A stretch of DNA of 64,000 nt, taken from NCBI RefSeq assembly GCF_900890705.1, contig NZ_CAAHFH010000002.1, positions 2,179,458-2,243,457 of the forward strand, read 5' to 3'. The notes under the pieces were generated by a model. The model was not told the origin of the DNA, searched no databases, and saw only the letters and a program-made list of their open reading frames with translations. The translations under genes were made by a program, and so were the position numbers. Every line of letters begins with the position of its first letter. Position 1 is the first letter of the stretch. Source of the DNA: Pontiella sulfatireligans (GTDB lineage Bacteria; Verrucomicrobiota; Kiritimatiellia; Kiritimatiellales; Pontiellaceae). Positions 52,752 to 61,639 of the stretch are shown here, in pieces.

Positions 52752-55157
52752 ATGTCGGGAATTAAAAACATACCGAGATTTATGATCAGACTTCTTGTTA
52801 CAGTGTTTCTGTGCATTGGATCCTATGCTGATGTGGTTTTGATCGGCAGCGATATTCCGAACAAGAGCGTTCTTGATGGGGACTTTGATCAGCTCCGTGC
52901 GGGTTGGCGAACTCCCGCACAGTCGCCGTACTGGGCCGCCAAGGTGGTGAAAGGCGGCGGCAAGGTCGGAGAGGCGTTGGGGCAGATGATGAACAATGGG
53001 GCCACGCTGGCAACCGTTGAATCGATCATGCTGGATCACACAGAACTCAAAGCGCTGAAAGCAGGGGATGTGCTGGCGTGGCGTTTTGCTTCCAATACGG
53101 AATATCCCTGCGACGGCCGCGTCAGCTTCGCGCTGGTGTTCGGCGATCAGGAGCGGGTAGTGGCCGGGCGCGTCAAGGTGCCGAGCGGCCCGGATAAGCC
53201 GAAGGTTTATGAAGGATTTTATACCGTTACGGCTGAAGACGCCAAACTCGGCATGCCGAAAGCAAAATTCACTCTCGAATCGACTCACGGCATTAAGGTG
53301 TATGTCGACTGGGTGGATCTGAAGGTGCTGCAGGGCAAGATGTGCGAACTGGCGGCCAATGCCGTCGATGCCGGCATTGAGCTGTCATGGGATGGCGACA
53401 AAAACAGGGCGTACACCGTTTTCCGCAGCAACGAAGAGCGCAAGGGGTTTCAGAAGCTGGCCAAAGGCGTAAAGGGCAATCGATGGATCGACAGCTCCAT
53501 CATTAACGGAAAAACCTATTTTTATGCGGTAAAGCAAAGCGACTTGACATCACCGATTGTCAGCGTCCGCAAGATCGATTCGGTTGCGCCCGCCGCGCCG
53601 CAGGCGGTCAAGGCATTCGGCGAAGACTGGGTCGTTAAACTCTATTGGAAAACGAAGGATAAGGACGTCGCTTTCTATAAAATCTATCGTGGAGATGTGG
53701 ATGGAAAAAACCTGGCGTGCATTGCTCCGCACGTGACCGGAGACAACTTCGAAGACATGTTGCCGATTAAGGGCGTGGTAAACAGCTATGCCGTGGAAGC
53801 GGTCGACTATAGCGGCAACGTCAGCAAGGTTTCCAAAACCGCATCGGCCAAGGTGAAGGCGGTGGAGGGCGCGTCGTTCAGCGATCTGCTTTTGCCGATG
53901 CCGATTCACAAACAACTGCGCTCCGATGTGTGGGGCGCGGAGGGCGTACGTCCGCGCGATCCGGATAATGGCGTGGAACATCCGGACTGGACCTATTGGG
54001 GCGGCAAAGTCATCAAAGACCCTTCGGATGGGAAATATCATATCCTGGTCACCCGCTGGCCGGAAGGTGACCGCAGGGGGCACTGGGCGTGGCCGGACTC
54101 CACGGTGGCACATGTTGTTTCCGATGATCCGACAGGACCTTACATTGAAAAAAATGCCGTGGCTTATGACTTTACTAAGGGCAAGGGCCACAACCCCAAC
54201 ATTATCGTCCTGAACGACGGAACCTACGCGCTCTATTCGCTGATCAACTGGAAGGCCTGCATCTTTACCTCCAAGACGATGAACGGGCCGTGGGAATACA
54301 AAGGCGAGATGACGGTGAATGTTCCGGAAGATTACAAGATCGCCTACCGGCTTGAACGCAACCTTTCGGGCGTGCAGTGCGAGGACGGCAGCTTCCTTTT
54401 CGTCACCAAGGCCGGGGCGATGATGCGCAGCACGGGCGGGATTCTCGGGCCCTACGACGTTGTGTCGGGCATCGTGGGCGAAAACAAAACCATTCCTGAG
54501 CAGTACCGAAAATCAAACTATGAAGATCCGACGATGTGGTACGACGGCGTGCAGTATCACATGATGATCAATGCGTTCTTGGATTACCGCGCCATCTACC
54601 TGCGTTCGCCGGACGGCATAAACTGGAAATATGAAGATGGGCTGGCCTACACGCCGACCTGTACCGAGTACGAAGATGGAACGCGCACCTTCTGGTACAA
54701 GGTCGAACGACCGAATGTACTGCAGGATGAATATGGCCGGGCAACCCATCTGTCGCTGGCGGCCATTGATGTGCTGAAAGATTATGACTATGGCAACGAC
54801 CAACACAGCGCCAAGCATCTGATCATTCCGCTGACCGTTCCCAAACGTCTAACCATGCTGAATAAAAAGCCGGTGACCGCATCCACAAAGGAAATCAGGG
54901 TGCTGATCCATTCCGAAGAGGGCTTTGATGCTCAGACCGATCTGGATCTGGATTCGTTACACTTCGGCGGTTCGGAGGCTGTGAACTTTGGAAATGGGGC
55001 TCAGCTCGAGAAAACCATGAAGCATAGTGATGGGCTTATTCTGATTTTTGATGGAACAGCGAATGGAATAACCGATAAAAACTTTGTCTGCAAGCTGATC
55101 GGAAAAATAAATAACGGAAAGTTGGTTATCGGCTACTCGAAGCTTGCTGCAGAATAA
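52752..55157 (+). CDS. Secreted FN3 / five-bladed beta-propeller glycosidase-like protein
   Basis: An 801-aa protein with signal peptide. The first ~190 residues form a carbohydrate-binding-like beta-sandwich. Two FN3-like domains follow (~200-375; AYTVFRSNEE, FYKIYRGDVDG). From ~385 to 700 a propeller of the GH43/GH32/GH117 type is suggested by GKYHILVTRWP, HNPNIIVLNDGTYALYSL and YEDPTMWYDGVQYHMM. The family cannot be assigned firmly. A short C-terminal Ig-like region ends GKLVIGYSKLAAE. A fragment of a close paralogue's end lies at 58262-58358. Confidence 0.75.
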   Translation: MSGIKNIPRFMIRLLVTVFLCIGSYADVVLIGSDIPNKSVLDGDFDQLRAGWRTPAQSPYWAAKVVKGGGKVGEALGQMMNNGATLATVESIMLDHTELKALKAGDVLAWRFASNTEYPCDGRVSFALVFGDQERVVAGRVKVPSGPDKPKVYEGFYTVTAEDAKLGMPKAKFTLESTHGIKVYVDWVDLKVLQGKMCELAANAVDAGIELSWDGDKNRAYTVFRSNEERKGFQKLAKGVKGNRWIDSSIINGKTYFYAVKQSDLTSPIVSVRKIDSVAPAAPQAVKAFGEDWVVKLYWKTKDKDVAFYKIYRGDVDGKNLACIAPHVTGDNFEDMLPIKGVVNSYAVEAVDYSGNVSKVSKTASAKVKAVEGASFSDLLLPMPIHKQLRSDVWGAEGVRPRDPDNGVEHPDWTYWGGKVIKDPSDGKYHILVTRWPEGDRRGHWAWPDSTVAHVVSDDPTGPYIEKNAVAYDFTKGKGHNPNIIVLNDGTYALYSLINWKACIFTSKTMNGPWEYKGEMTVNVPEDYKIAYRLERNLSGVQCEDGSFLFVTKAGAMMRSTGGILGPYDVVSGIVGENKTIPEQYRKSNYEDPTMWYDGVQYHMMINAFLDYRAIYLRSPDGINWKYEDGLAYTPTCTEYEDGTRTFWYKVERPNVLQDEYGRATHLSLAAIDVLKDYDYGNDQHSAKHLIIPLTVPKRLTMLNKKPVTASTKEIRVLIHSEEGFDAQTDLDLDSLHFGGSEAVNFGNGAQLEKTMKHSDGLILIFDGTANGITDKNFVCKLIGKINNGKLVIGYSKLAAE

Positions 55158-55188
55158 GAGAATGACCGCAAAGATACGAAGGCACGAA

Positions 55189-55287
55189 GTTGTAGTGTCG
55201 GCTCTGCGAGCCGAAAAGTTCGCAGGGTAGATGTTAAATGTTATTAGCCGATCGGCGGTCATTGGCTCATAGAGCCAACACTACAAC
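55189..55287. repeat. Long-armed inverted repeat
   Basis: The 24-base arms (55189-55212 and 55264-55287) start GTTGTAGTGT and end ACACTACAAC, with three mismatches. They enclose 51 bases. CACGAAG-type words flank them on both sides. There is no coding capacity; it resembles a MITE or REP-type element, and lies between two glycosidase genes. Confidence 0.65.
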
Positions 55288-55335
55288 GCGAAAGTCTCTT
55301 TGTGCTTTTGTGATCATGACAACCTGGTACTGAGT

Positions 55336-57831
55336 ATGACATTTCGGAGCAGCTTGATTTTTATTTTCGTTCTTTGCGGTTCGGCATGGGCAGGATTGGA
55401 TTGGCTGGATGACTACACCGTGGTGTGGGATAGCCAAAGCGCGAATTCGAGTGAGTCGATGCCGTGCGGTGGTGGGGACATTGGCTTAAACGTCTGGGTG
55501 GAAAAGGGTGATCTTTTTTTCTACGTTGAACGTAGCGGCAATGTTGATGAAAACGATCAGCTGCTGAAAACCGGTCGTGTGCGGATCCAGATTGAACCCA
55601 GCCCTTTTGCTGAAGACGGTAAGGACATCGTTTTCAGGCAGGAGCTGGATCTGAAATGCGGTGCGGTTTTGATCTCCGGTGAAACGACGGACAATACGGT
55701 AAACATAAAAATCTGGGTCGAGGTGCATCGCCCTGTGATTCATGTGGAGCTGGACGCGGAGAAAGAATCAAGGATTACGGCGTCGTTTGAGTCGTGGCGG
55801 AATGAAAAGAAGTTGATTCCTATCTCCGATACGGGAAGTGGTGGAGGTCGCGATTTTAACCGTTGGGCTTGCTATGGCTATGTTTCCTACAAGGGTGAGG
55901 TATTCTCGTATCCGGATCAGGTGTCGTTTGAGAATAAGAATCGGGTTTTGTTTTATCACCGGAACGGAAGCGACGATCTAATCGATAAAGAGATTGCGCT
56001 CCAGCGATTGGACGGCGTGATGGATCAGATGAATCAACCCACACGCAACCGTATTTTTGGTGGTGTGATGTTTGGGGATAATCTGACTGCTGGTGATGTC
56101 ACGGAAGGCGAATATGCTTTCACTCCGCACAAGGCGTGGAATTTGAAAAGTATTAACCCAGCGAAACAGCATCACGTTCAGATCGCATTGTATACAGAAC
56201 AAACGGAACGCTTGGATCAATGGAAAGCGAATCTGGAGACGGTGGTTGGAGGGTCGCAGGCCTCTGCGTCCGCTGGCGCCGAGGCCGTAGTCCCTCTAGG
56301 TTCGTGGAACGAAAACCTCAACTGGTGGTCAGAATTTTGGAACCGCAGCCGTGTCATCATTAATAAGGGTCGAGGTCCGGAAGATGTCGGTTGGCAGGTA
56401 GGTCGTAATTATCAGCTTATGCGCTATATGCTGGCGTGTAATGCCTATGGGGAATTACCGACCAATTTTAATGGCGGGCTGTTTATTTATGATCACTTTT
56501 ATGTGAGCGGGCGGAAGGGCTTGGATCCGTCGTTCTACAATGCCGACTTTCGGGCATGGGGTGCTTGGACAGGAATGAATCAGCGGCTGATTTATTGGCC
56601 GATGCTGAAGAGCGGTGATTTTGAAATGATGCGTCCGCAGTTTGATTTTTTCCGCAAGAATCTGCGGAATGCCCAGCTTCGCAATGAAGTCTCTTTTGGG
56701 ATCAAGGGCTGTTCCTTTGCGGAGCAGATTAATACGGCCGGGCTGCCGAACGGATACCACTATGGCTGGGAGCCGCCTTATGGAAAGCGCAGCCCGAATC
56801 ATGAAATGGGGATGCAGCATCATCACACGCACTATTTTCATACCCAGCTCGAATTTGCCTACATGATGCATGAATGGCGTCGGTTCACGGGAGCGGATAT
56901 TTCGGAATATATTCCGTTTATGAAGGATGCGGTAATCTTCCATTATGAATATCATAAGATGCTGCAGCGGCGTCGAAACGGTCAGGACTGGGATGAAAAC
57001 GGCAAGCTGGTACTGAAAGGAATGCAGGCGACCGAGACCTATAAGCCGGGAAGTAACCCGATGCCTGAAGTGGCTGCGCTGCACAAGAACCTTGAGGCCC
57101 TGCTTGAGCTGCCGGATGAGTGGGTGAGTGTTGATGAGAAGGCTCAGTTTCGCGATTGGGCCGCTCGGGTGCCGGAACTCAACTTCCGTATACGCAACGG
57201 ACATAAGACGCTTTCACCGCTGCTGGAAGAAAAACCGTCGAGCCGATTATGCAACCGCGAGCTCGCGCAGCTTTATCCAGTGTTTCCTTATGGCATCTAT
57301 GCGCTGGGGCAACCTGATCTGGAGGTCGGAGTTAATACCTGGAAATACGGATTGGATACGGCGGGCGATACGTATCTGGGTAAACAGTTTGGCGTGGATG
57401 GCTATCCGCAGAAGGAAGCCTGGTGGGGCTGGGGTCAACAGGTTCCTATGCTGGCCCGGCTTGGTCTGACCGGTGAGGCGAAGGAATATATTTCCAAGAA
57501 ACTAGGCCATGCGATGGGGGATCCCCAGGGAAAGCCGAAGCCGAACCGTTTTCCTGCCTTCTGGGGCCCGGGCTATGGTTGCATGCCGTCGATGGAATGG
57601 GGCGCGGCGGGGATGATCGGTCTGCAGGAAATGTTGCTGCAGACGATTGCTAAAGACGGCAAAGAGATCCGTATGCTGCCGGCGTGGCCAGCGGATTGGG
57701 ACGTCGATTTTAAACTGCATGCGCCGGAAAAGACGACGGTTGAGTGCCGGTTCGAAAATGGGCAGCTTGTTGAAACTGCAGTTGCTCCGGCACGTCGGAA
57801 GGCCGATGTCGTGATCGGGCAGAATCAATAG
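55336..57831 (+). CDS. Secreted DUF5703-like glycoside hydrolase
   Basis: An 831-aa protein with signal peptide (MTFRSSLIFIFVLCGSAWAG); that ATG is preferred although no strong ribosome site is visible. The N-terminal beta-sandwich with DYTVVWDSQSANSSESMPCG and GDIGLNVWVEKGDLFFYV fits DUF5703. The remainder is a mostly helical region like the six-hairpin barrel of GH95/GH65-type enzymes (WNRSRVIINKGRGPEDVGW, NFNGGLFIYDHF, YGWEPPYGKRSPNHEM). Such enzymes act on fucosides, galactosides or rhamnosides. The locus has no transporter, so degradation outside the cell or in the periplasm is likely. Confidence 0.75.
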   Translation: MTFRSSLIFIFVLCGSAWAGLDWLDDYTVVWDSQSANSSESMPCGGGDIGLNVWVEKGDLFFYVERSGNVDENDQLLKTGRVRIQIEPSPFAEDGKDIVFRQELDLKCGAVLISGETTDNTVNIKIWVEVHRPVIHVELDAEKESRITASFESWRNEKKLIPISDTGSGGGRDFNRWACYGYVSYKGEVFSYPDQVSFENKNRVLFYHRNGSDDLIDKEIALQRLDGVMDQMNQPTRNRIFGGVMFGDNLTAGDVTEGEYAFTPHKAWNLKSINPAKQHHVQIALYTEQTERLDQWKANLETVVGGSQASASAGAEAVVPLGSWNENLNWWSEFWNRSRVIINKGRGPEDVGWQVGRNYQLMRYMLACNAYGELPTNFNGGLFIYDHFYVSGRKGLDPSFYNADFRAWGAWTGMNQRLIYWPMLKSGDFEMMRPQFDFFRKNLRNAQLRNEVSFGIKGCSFAEQINTAGLPNGYHYGWEPPYGKRSPNHEMGMQHHHTHYFHTQLEFAYMMHEWRRFTGADISEYIPFMKDAVIFHYEYHKMLQRRRNGQDWDENGKLVLKGMQATETYKPGSNPMPEVAALHKNLEALLELPDEWVSVDEKAQFRDWAARVPELNFRIRNGHKTLSPLLEEKPSSRLCNRELAQLYPVFPYGIYALGQPDLEVGVNTWKYGLDTAGDTYLGKQFGVDGYPQKEAWWGWGQQVPMLARLGLTGEAKEYISKKLGHAMGDPQGKPKPNRFPAFWGPGYGCMPSMEWGAAGMIGLQEMLLQTIAKDGKEIRMLPAWPADWDVDFKLHAPEKTTVECRFENGQLVETAVAPARRKADVVIGQNQ

Positions 57832-57867
57832 AATCAAATTTTAGAAACCAAAAACAGGATAAGCATT

Positions 57868-58358
57868 ATGTGTATACGCAACCTCATTATAGGAACCCTT
57901 CTCATGACAACCGTTTCAGCAATGGCAGGCGCACCCTATAACCACGATCCATTGGTTGCGGAGGAGCTGCGCATTCGCGACGGACTTCCGAATTTTTTCC
58001 AGAAGTTGGATGCCGGTCAGGAAGTGCGCGTGGCCTACCTCGGGGGCAGCATCACACAGGCGGAAGGGTGGCGGGTGAAGAGCTTTGCATGGCTCAATGA
58101 ACAGTACCCGAAGGCCAATCTGATCGAGATTAATGCGGCGGTTCCCGGGACGGGTGCAGATTTTGCGGCCTGTCGTCTGGAGCAGGATCTGCTCTGTTAT
58201 AATCCTGATCTCGTGTTTATTGATTTCCGCGTCAACATGGGCGGCGGATTTGAGGCGCGGGCAACGGAATCACGGAAAAGAATTTTGCAGGGAAGCTGAT
58301 CGGAAAAACAAAGAACGGAAAACTGGTGGTCGGGTATTCGACGCTGGTTGTTGAATAG
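57868..58358 (+). pseudogene. SGNH hydrolase N-terminus fused by deletion to a GH43-like tail
   Basis: MCIRNLIIGTLLMTTVSAMA is a signal peptide. It is followed by an SGNH/GDSL hydrolase start with the catalytic block VAYLGGSITQAEGW and the glycine block AAVPGTGADFA. After about 125 residues the similarity stops and the frame ends at 58297. From about 58262, in another frame, GITEKNFAGKLIGKTKNGKL and VVGYSTLVVE run to a TAG at 58356. This matches the very end of the 52752 protein (GITDKNFVCKLIGKINNGKL). I infer a deletion that joined the front of one gene to the back of another, losing the Asp/His of the SGNH triad. The resulting 143-aa product would be inactive. Confidence 0.75.
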
Positions 58359-58439
58359 AGCTTACTTAACTAACAGCCTATCCGTAAACTTCACTTTCTT
58401 GTGAGGAAGGGTTGATGATGAATGTGCATAATTGGCTTA

Positions 58440-58456
58440 ACTAATCTTTTGATTAG
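58440..58456 (+). promoter_or_regulatory. Candidate operator ACTAATC-TTTT-GATTAG
   Basis: CTAATC and GATTAG are perfect inverted halves around TTTT. Next to it, GATTAGCTAGTTGC continues the dyad. It is about 175 bp upstream of the second histidine kinase gene. Matches: the 17-bp element at 6356-6372 and the palindrome at 61507-61520. Confidence 0.4.
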
Positions 58457-58630
58457 CTAGTTGCATAGCCAGCAACTGCGAATGCGATAAGCGTGTATGG
58501 TGGCCGCATTTGAAGCTGTTGTTTGTTCATCAATTTATGGTTAGAATGACTTCATATTCGGTAAGGGTGTTGGATAACGATGTGCACGAATAGGTGCGCC
58601 TCTTGCCATTCTGGATGTTGGCCATGGGTT

Positions 58631-60784
58631 ATGTGTAAAGCTATTCGAAAATTTAGGGCTGTTGTTTTTATGATGCTGTTTCTTGCGGCATCCTTAGTCG
58701 ATGCTTTCCCGACATTGGACAGTATTAAAAGCGTGCGAACTCTCTCCGTTGAAAAAGCGAGCGAAGGCCGGCCGGTTGAATTGGAAGCGCAGGTTGTCTG
58801 GGTTAATTCTCATCGGGGCACATTCTTTTTGTATGACGGAGAAAACGGGATATTTGTGCAGGGCCCCGAGGAGTCTGCTGAGGCTAAGTCGTTGAAGGCC
58901 GGCGATGTGGTGCAGGTTAAGGGCGTGACTACCACAGGAGGCTTTGCTCCGGATATTGATGCTCATCACATCACAGTCTTAGGACATGAGCCCAGGCATG
59001 AGGCGGACTCCTTAACAGAACACCAGCGGTTGTCTCCTGTATTTGATGCGGACTGGATCAAAACCAGAGGACGTTTGATTTCCATGACCGTTAGGTGGAA
59101 TATGAAATCCATCTCCCTTGAGGTCAGTCGCAATGATCTTCTGCTGAATATTCAAATGCCGTACTCCGAATCGAATGAGGTGAGATTGACGGAACTCATG
59201 TTTGAATTTGTAGAGTTTTCTGCAGTTTGCGGCACGGTTTATAATCCGCAGCGCCAAGCGGTGGGCCGGATTTATTATGCCAATTCGCCGGATGATTTTA
59301 TAGCGGTTGATCTGAGTCAGAATACCGCCCCTGCAAAACTCATGCAGGTTCATGAGCTGTATCGGTATGGAATAAGCAGCCGCCGCGAAGTAAAAACCCA
59401 TGGCGTCGTCACGTATTTGGGCCCACGCGAAATGTATCTTCGCGGGGAACAGGCTGCTCTTAAGGTTGCTGTCTCCACCCGCCCGGATGTCGAAGTCGGT
59501 GATGAAGTGATGGTTCAGGGGGTCGTCTCGCCGCAACCGGTAACCCCGGCTTTCCGGGCTAGGTCGGTCGAGGTAATCGGGAAGAAGGATCGGCCTCTTC
59601 CCGTCCGGATTGAGGCCAATGATCAGATTGATGTTTCTCTTAATTATGACCTGATTGAGCTCGATGCCGTTCTGGTGGAGAGGGGTAAGGCTTTTTGGGG
59701 AGCCGATGGTGTGGCTCAGCAGATCCTGCTTTGTCGTTTTTTCGACCAGCTTTTTGAAGTGTTTTTTCCTGCGGGTGCATCCCTGAGCGATGATTTAAAA
59801 CCGGGAGCCAAGCTGCGGTTGACCGGTATCTGCAATGTGACGCGGAATCAGAACCTCTCGTGGTATTTCCAAGTTGATGGATTCTCTCTGGCACTTAGAA
59901 GTATGGACGACATTGAGGTGTTGGTTAAGTCGCCTTGGTGGACAATGGGACGTTTACTGATACTGTTGGGAGGTATGGTATCCGTGGCGGTGCTGGCCCT
60001 GATATGGGGTGTTGTATTGCACCGGACGGTAGAACGCCAGACCGCAGTCATTGCTGCAAAAGTAGAGCGGGAGGCCATCCATGAAGAACGGCAGCGTATT
60101 GCCCGCGAGATGCACGATACCTTGGCACAAGGATTAGTTGGAATGGGGATTCAGCTAAAAAGTCGTATTCGTAAAATGGAGCTGAATAAAAAGGAACTGT
60201 TTGCATTCTTCAAAAAATTTGATGTGCCTGATCAGGCGTTGGGGCCGGTACTTGAAAAAATTGAAAACATTACGTCGGAAGAGCGAAAATCGCTGGATGA
60301 CCTGTTGGATAAGATGGAGCGTTGCAGTGAGGAATCGAGGTCGTCTATTTTATATCTTCGCAGCGGTATGGCCGGGCGGATGGGATTGCTGACCGCGATG
60401 CAGGAGGTGCTGGAGCCTTTAGCTGATGAAACAGGTGTGTTGTTAAGCATTAAGCTGGAGGGGCAAGCCCGAGCCTTGAAGCAGGAGATTGAACGGAACT
60501 TGATGCTTACTACCAAAGAGGCGGTCACTAATGCGGTTCGTCATTCGGAAACGGAACGGATTAAAGTTGTTCTGCGGTTCACCAAAGAGGGACTTCAAAT
60601 AAAGGTGAAGGATGATGGCTGCGGATTTGACGCGGATGGTATACAGAAAAAAGGGCATTACGGACTGCAAGGCATGCGGGAACGCATGAAGCAGTTCGGG
60701 GGCGTTCTGGAGATCAACAGTGAAAAAGGGAAGGGAACAGAGATTCTGATTTCGATGGATTCAACGGCAGCGTGGGAGGTTTGA
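58631..60784 (+). CDS. NarL-type sensor histidine kinase, second paralogue
   Basis: A 717-aa kinase starting MCKAIRKFRAVVFMMLFLAAS, a signal peptide; an earlier ATG at 58580 is possible. Its layout is the same as that of the 41259 kinase: OB-fold-like periplasmic units (LEAQVVWVNSHRGTFFLYDG, GIFVQGP; FLRGEQ-like YLRGEQAALKVAV), one membrane helix (~438-462), HisKA_3 with phospho-acceptor H495 (ERQRIAREMHDT) and HATPase (TKEAVTNAVRHSE, KDDGCGFDADG). Sequence similarity over the whole length shows duplication. The nucleotide composition is less GC-rich than the first copy. Confidence 0.9.
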   Translation: MCKAIRKFRAVVFMMLFLAASLVDAFPTLDSIKSVRTLSVEKASEGRPVELEAQVVWVNSHRGTFFLYDGENGIFVQGPEESAEAKSLKAGDVVQVKGVTTTGGFAPDIDAHHITVLGHEPRHEADSLTEHQRLSPVFDADWIKTRGRLISMTVRWNMKSISLEVSRNDLLLNIQMPYSESNEVRLTELMFEFVEFSAVCGTVYNPQRQAVGRIYYANSPDDFIAVDLSQNTAPAKLMQVHELYRYGISSRREVKTHGVVTYLGPREMYLRGEQAALKVAVSTRPDVEVGDEVMVQGVVSPQPVTPAFRARSVEVIGKKDRPLPVRIEANDQIDVSLNYDLIELDAVLVERGKAFWGADGVAQQILLCRFFDQLFEVFFPAGASLSDDLKPGAKLRLTGICNVTRNQNLSWYFQVDGFSLALRSMDDIEVLVKSPWWTMGRLLILLGGMVSVAVLALIWGVVLHRTVERQTAVIAAKVEREAIHEERQRIAREMHDTLAQGLVGMGIQLKSRIRKMELNKKELFAFFKKFDVPDQALGPVLEKIENITSEERKSLDDLLDKMERCSEESRSSILYLRSGMAGRMGLLTAMQEVLEPLADETGVLLSIKLEGQARALKQEIERNLMLTTKEAVTNAVRHSETERIKVVLRFTKEGLQIKVKDDGCGFDADGIQKKGHYGLQGMRERMKQFGGVLEINSEKGKGTEILISMDSTAAWEV

Positions 60785-60785
60785 C

Positions 60786-61430
60786 ATGACAGATAAAGTA
60801 ATTCGGGTTTTGGTAGTTGATGATAATGAGATGATGCGTGCAGGGCTGTGTGAAGCGATCGGACTTGATCCCGGGCTGGATGTGGTTGGGACGGCAGGTG
60901 ATGCTACAGAGGCTTTGGATCTTTACCGAAAGCTGCAGCCGGATGTGGTTACCATGGATTATCAGATGCCCGGCGAGAATGGGTTGAAATGTACCGAGCG
61001 ACTCCTGCAGGAGGATCCGGAGGCAAAAGTAATTCTGATTTCCATCTTTGATTCCGAAGAAGACATTTGGAATGCCGTTCAGGCAGGGGTTAAGGGGTAC
61101 TTAACCAAAAAGGCCGGGGAAGTGGATGTTCTGGTTGAAGCCATACAGCAGGTTGCAAATGGGCAAACTTTTTTTACCGGAGTGATCGCGAAAAAGCTGG
61201 AGCGCCGAAGCGATGCACCAAGTTTGACAGAGCGGGAACTGGAAGTTCTAAAACTGTTGGCGAATGGTAGCAGTAACAAAGAGGCCGCTGTCGCGCTTGA
61301 TATCTCGGAGGCCACCGTAAAGTTTCATATTATTCATATCCGGGAAAAGCTGGGTGCGGCTGATCGCACCGATGCCGTTGTGAAGGGATTCCGGAGAGGA
61401 ATCCTTAGAGTAAATGATGAACCCATCTAA
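60786..61430 (+). CDS. NarL/LuxR-type response regulator, second paralogue
   Basis: A 214-aa regulator. The receiver domain has VVDDN and phospho-acceptor D58 (VVTMDYQMPGENG). The LuxR DNA-binding domain has LTERELEVLKLLANGSSNKE. It begins one base after the kinase stop, so the pair is translationally linked. It is nearly collinear with the regulator at 43499. The GATTAG-type palindromes on both sides of this operon are possible targets. Confidence 0.95.
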   Translation: MTDKVIRVLVVDDNEMMRAGLCEAIGLDPGLDVVGTAGDATEALDLYRKLQPDVVTMDYQMPGENGLKCTERLLQEDPEAKVILISIFDSEEDIWNAVQAGVKGYLTKKAGEVDVLVEAIQQVANGQTFFTGVIAKKLERRSDAPSLTERELEVLKLLANGSSNKEAAVALDISEATVKFHIIHIREKLGAADRTDAVVKGFRRGILRVNDEPI

Positions 61431-61506
61431 TGGTTGCTGCTATTAAATTATCTCGTAACCATCAGAACTGTAAAAAGTTAAGAAAGATAACAAATACCTC
61501 ACCTTT

Positions 61507-61520
61507 CGATTAGCTAATCG
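61507..61520. promoter_or_regulatory. Perfect palindrome CGATTAGCTAATCG
   Basis: A 14-bp perfect palindrome 120 bp upstream of the large secreted protein gene. GATTAGCTA is shared with the dyad at 58440-58464 upstream of the kinase gene. It is a candidate response-regulator site. Confidence 0.4.
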
Positions 61521-61639
61521 AATCAACAGCTAGTCAGAATTCATGGTTGTGGTATTTCTCTACATGTTAACTGTCTCTATTAGTCATGTTCCGGGGCGTG
61601 CCGGTGGCTTAGAGACGGATCAAACAAGGAGGAAATACC

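Noticed and set aside
52745..52756. GGAAATAATGTC, similar to the nif enhancer motif
   Set aside because: It is one base short of the motif and coincides with the ribosome site and start codon of the GH43-like gene.
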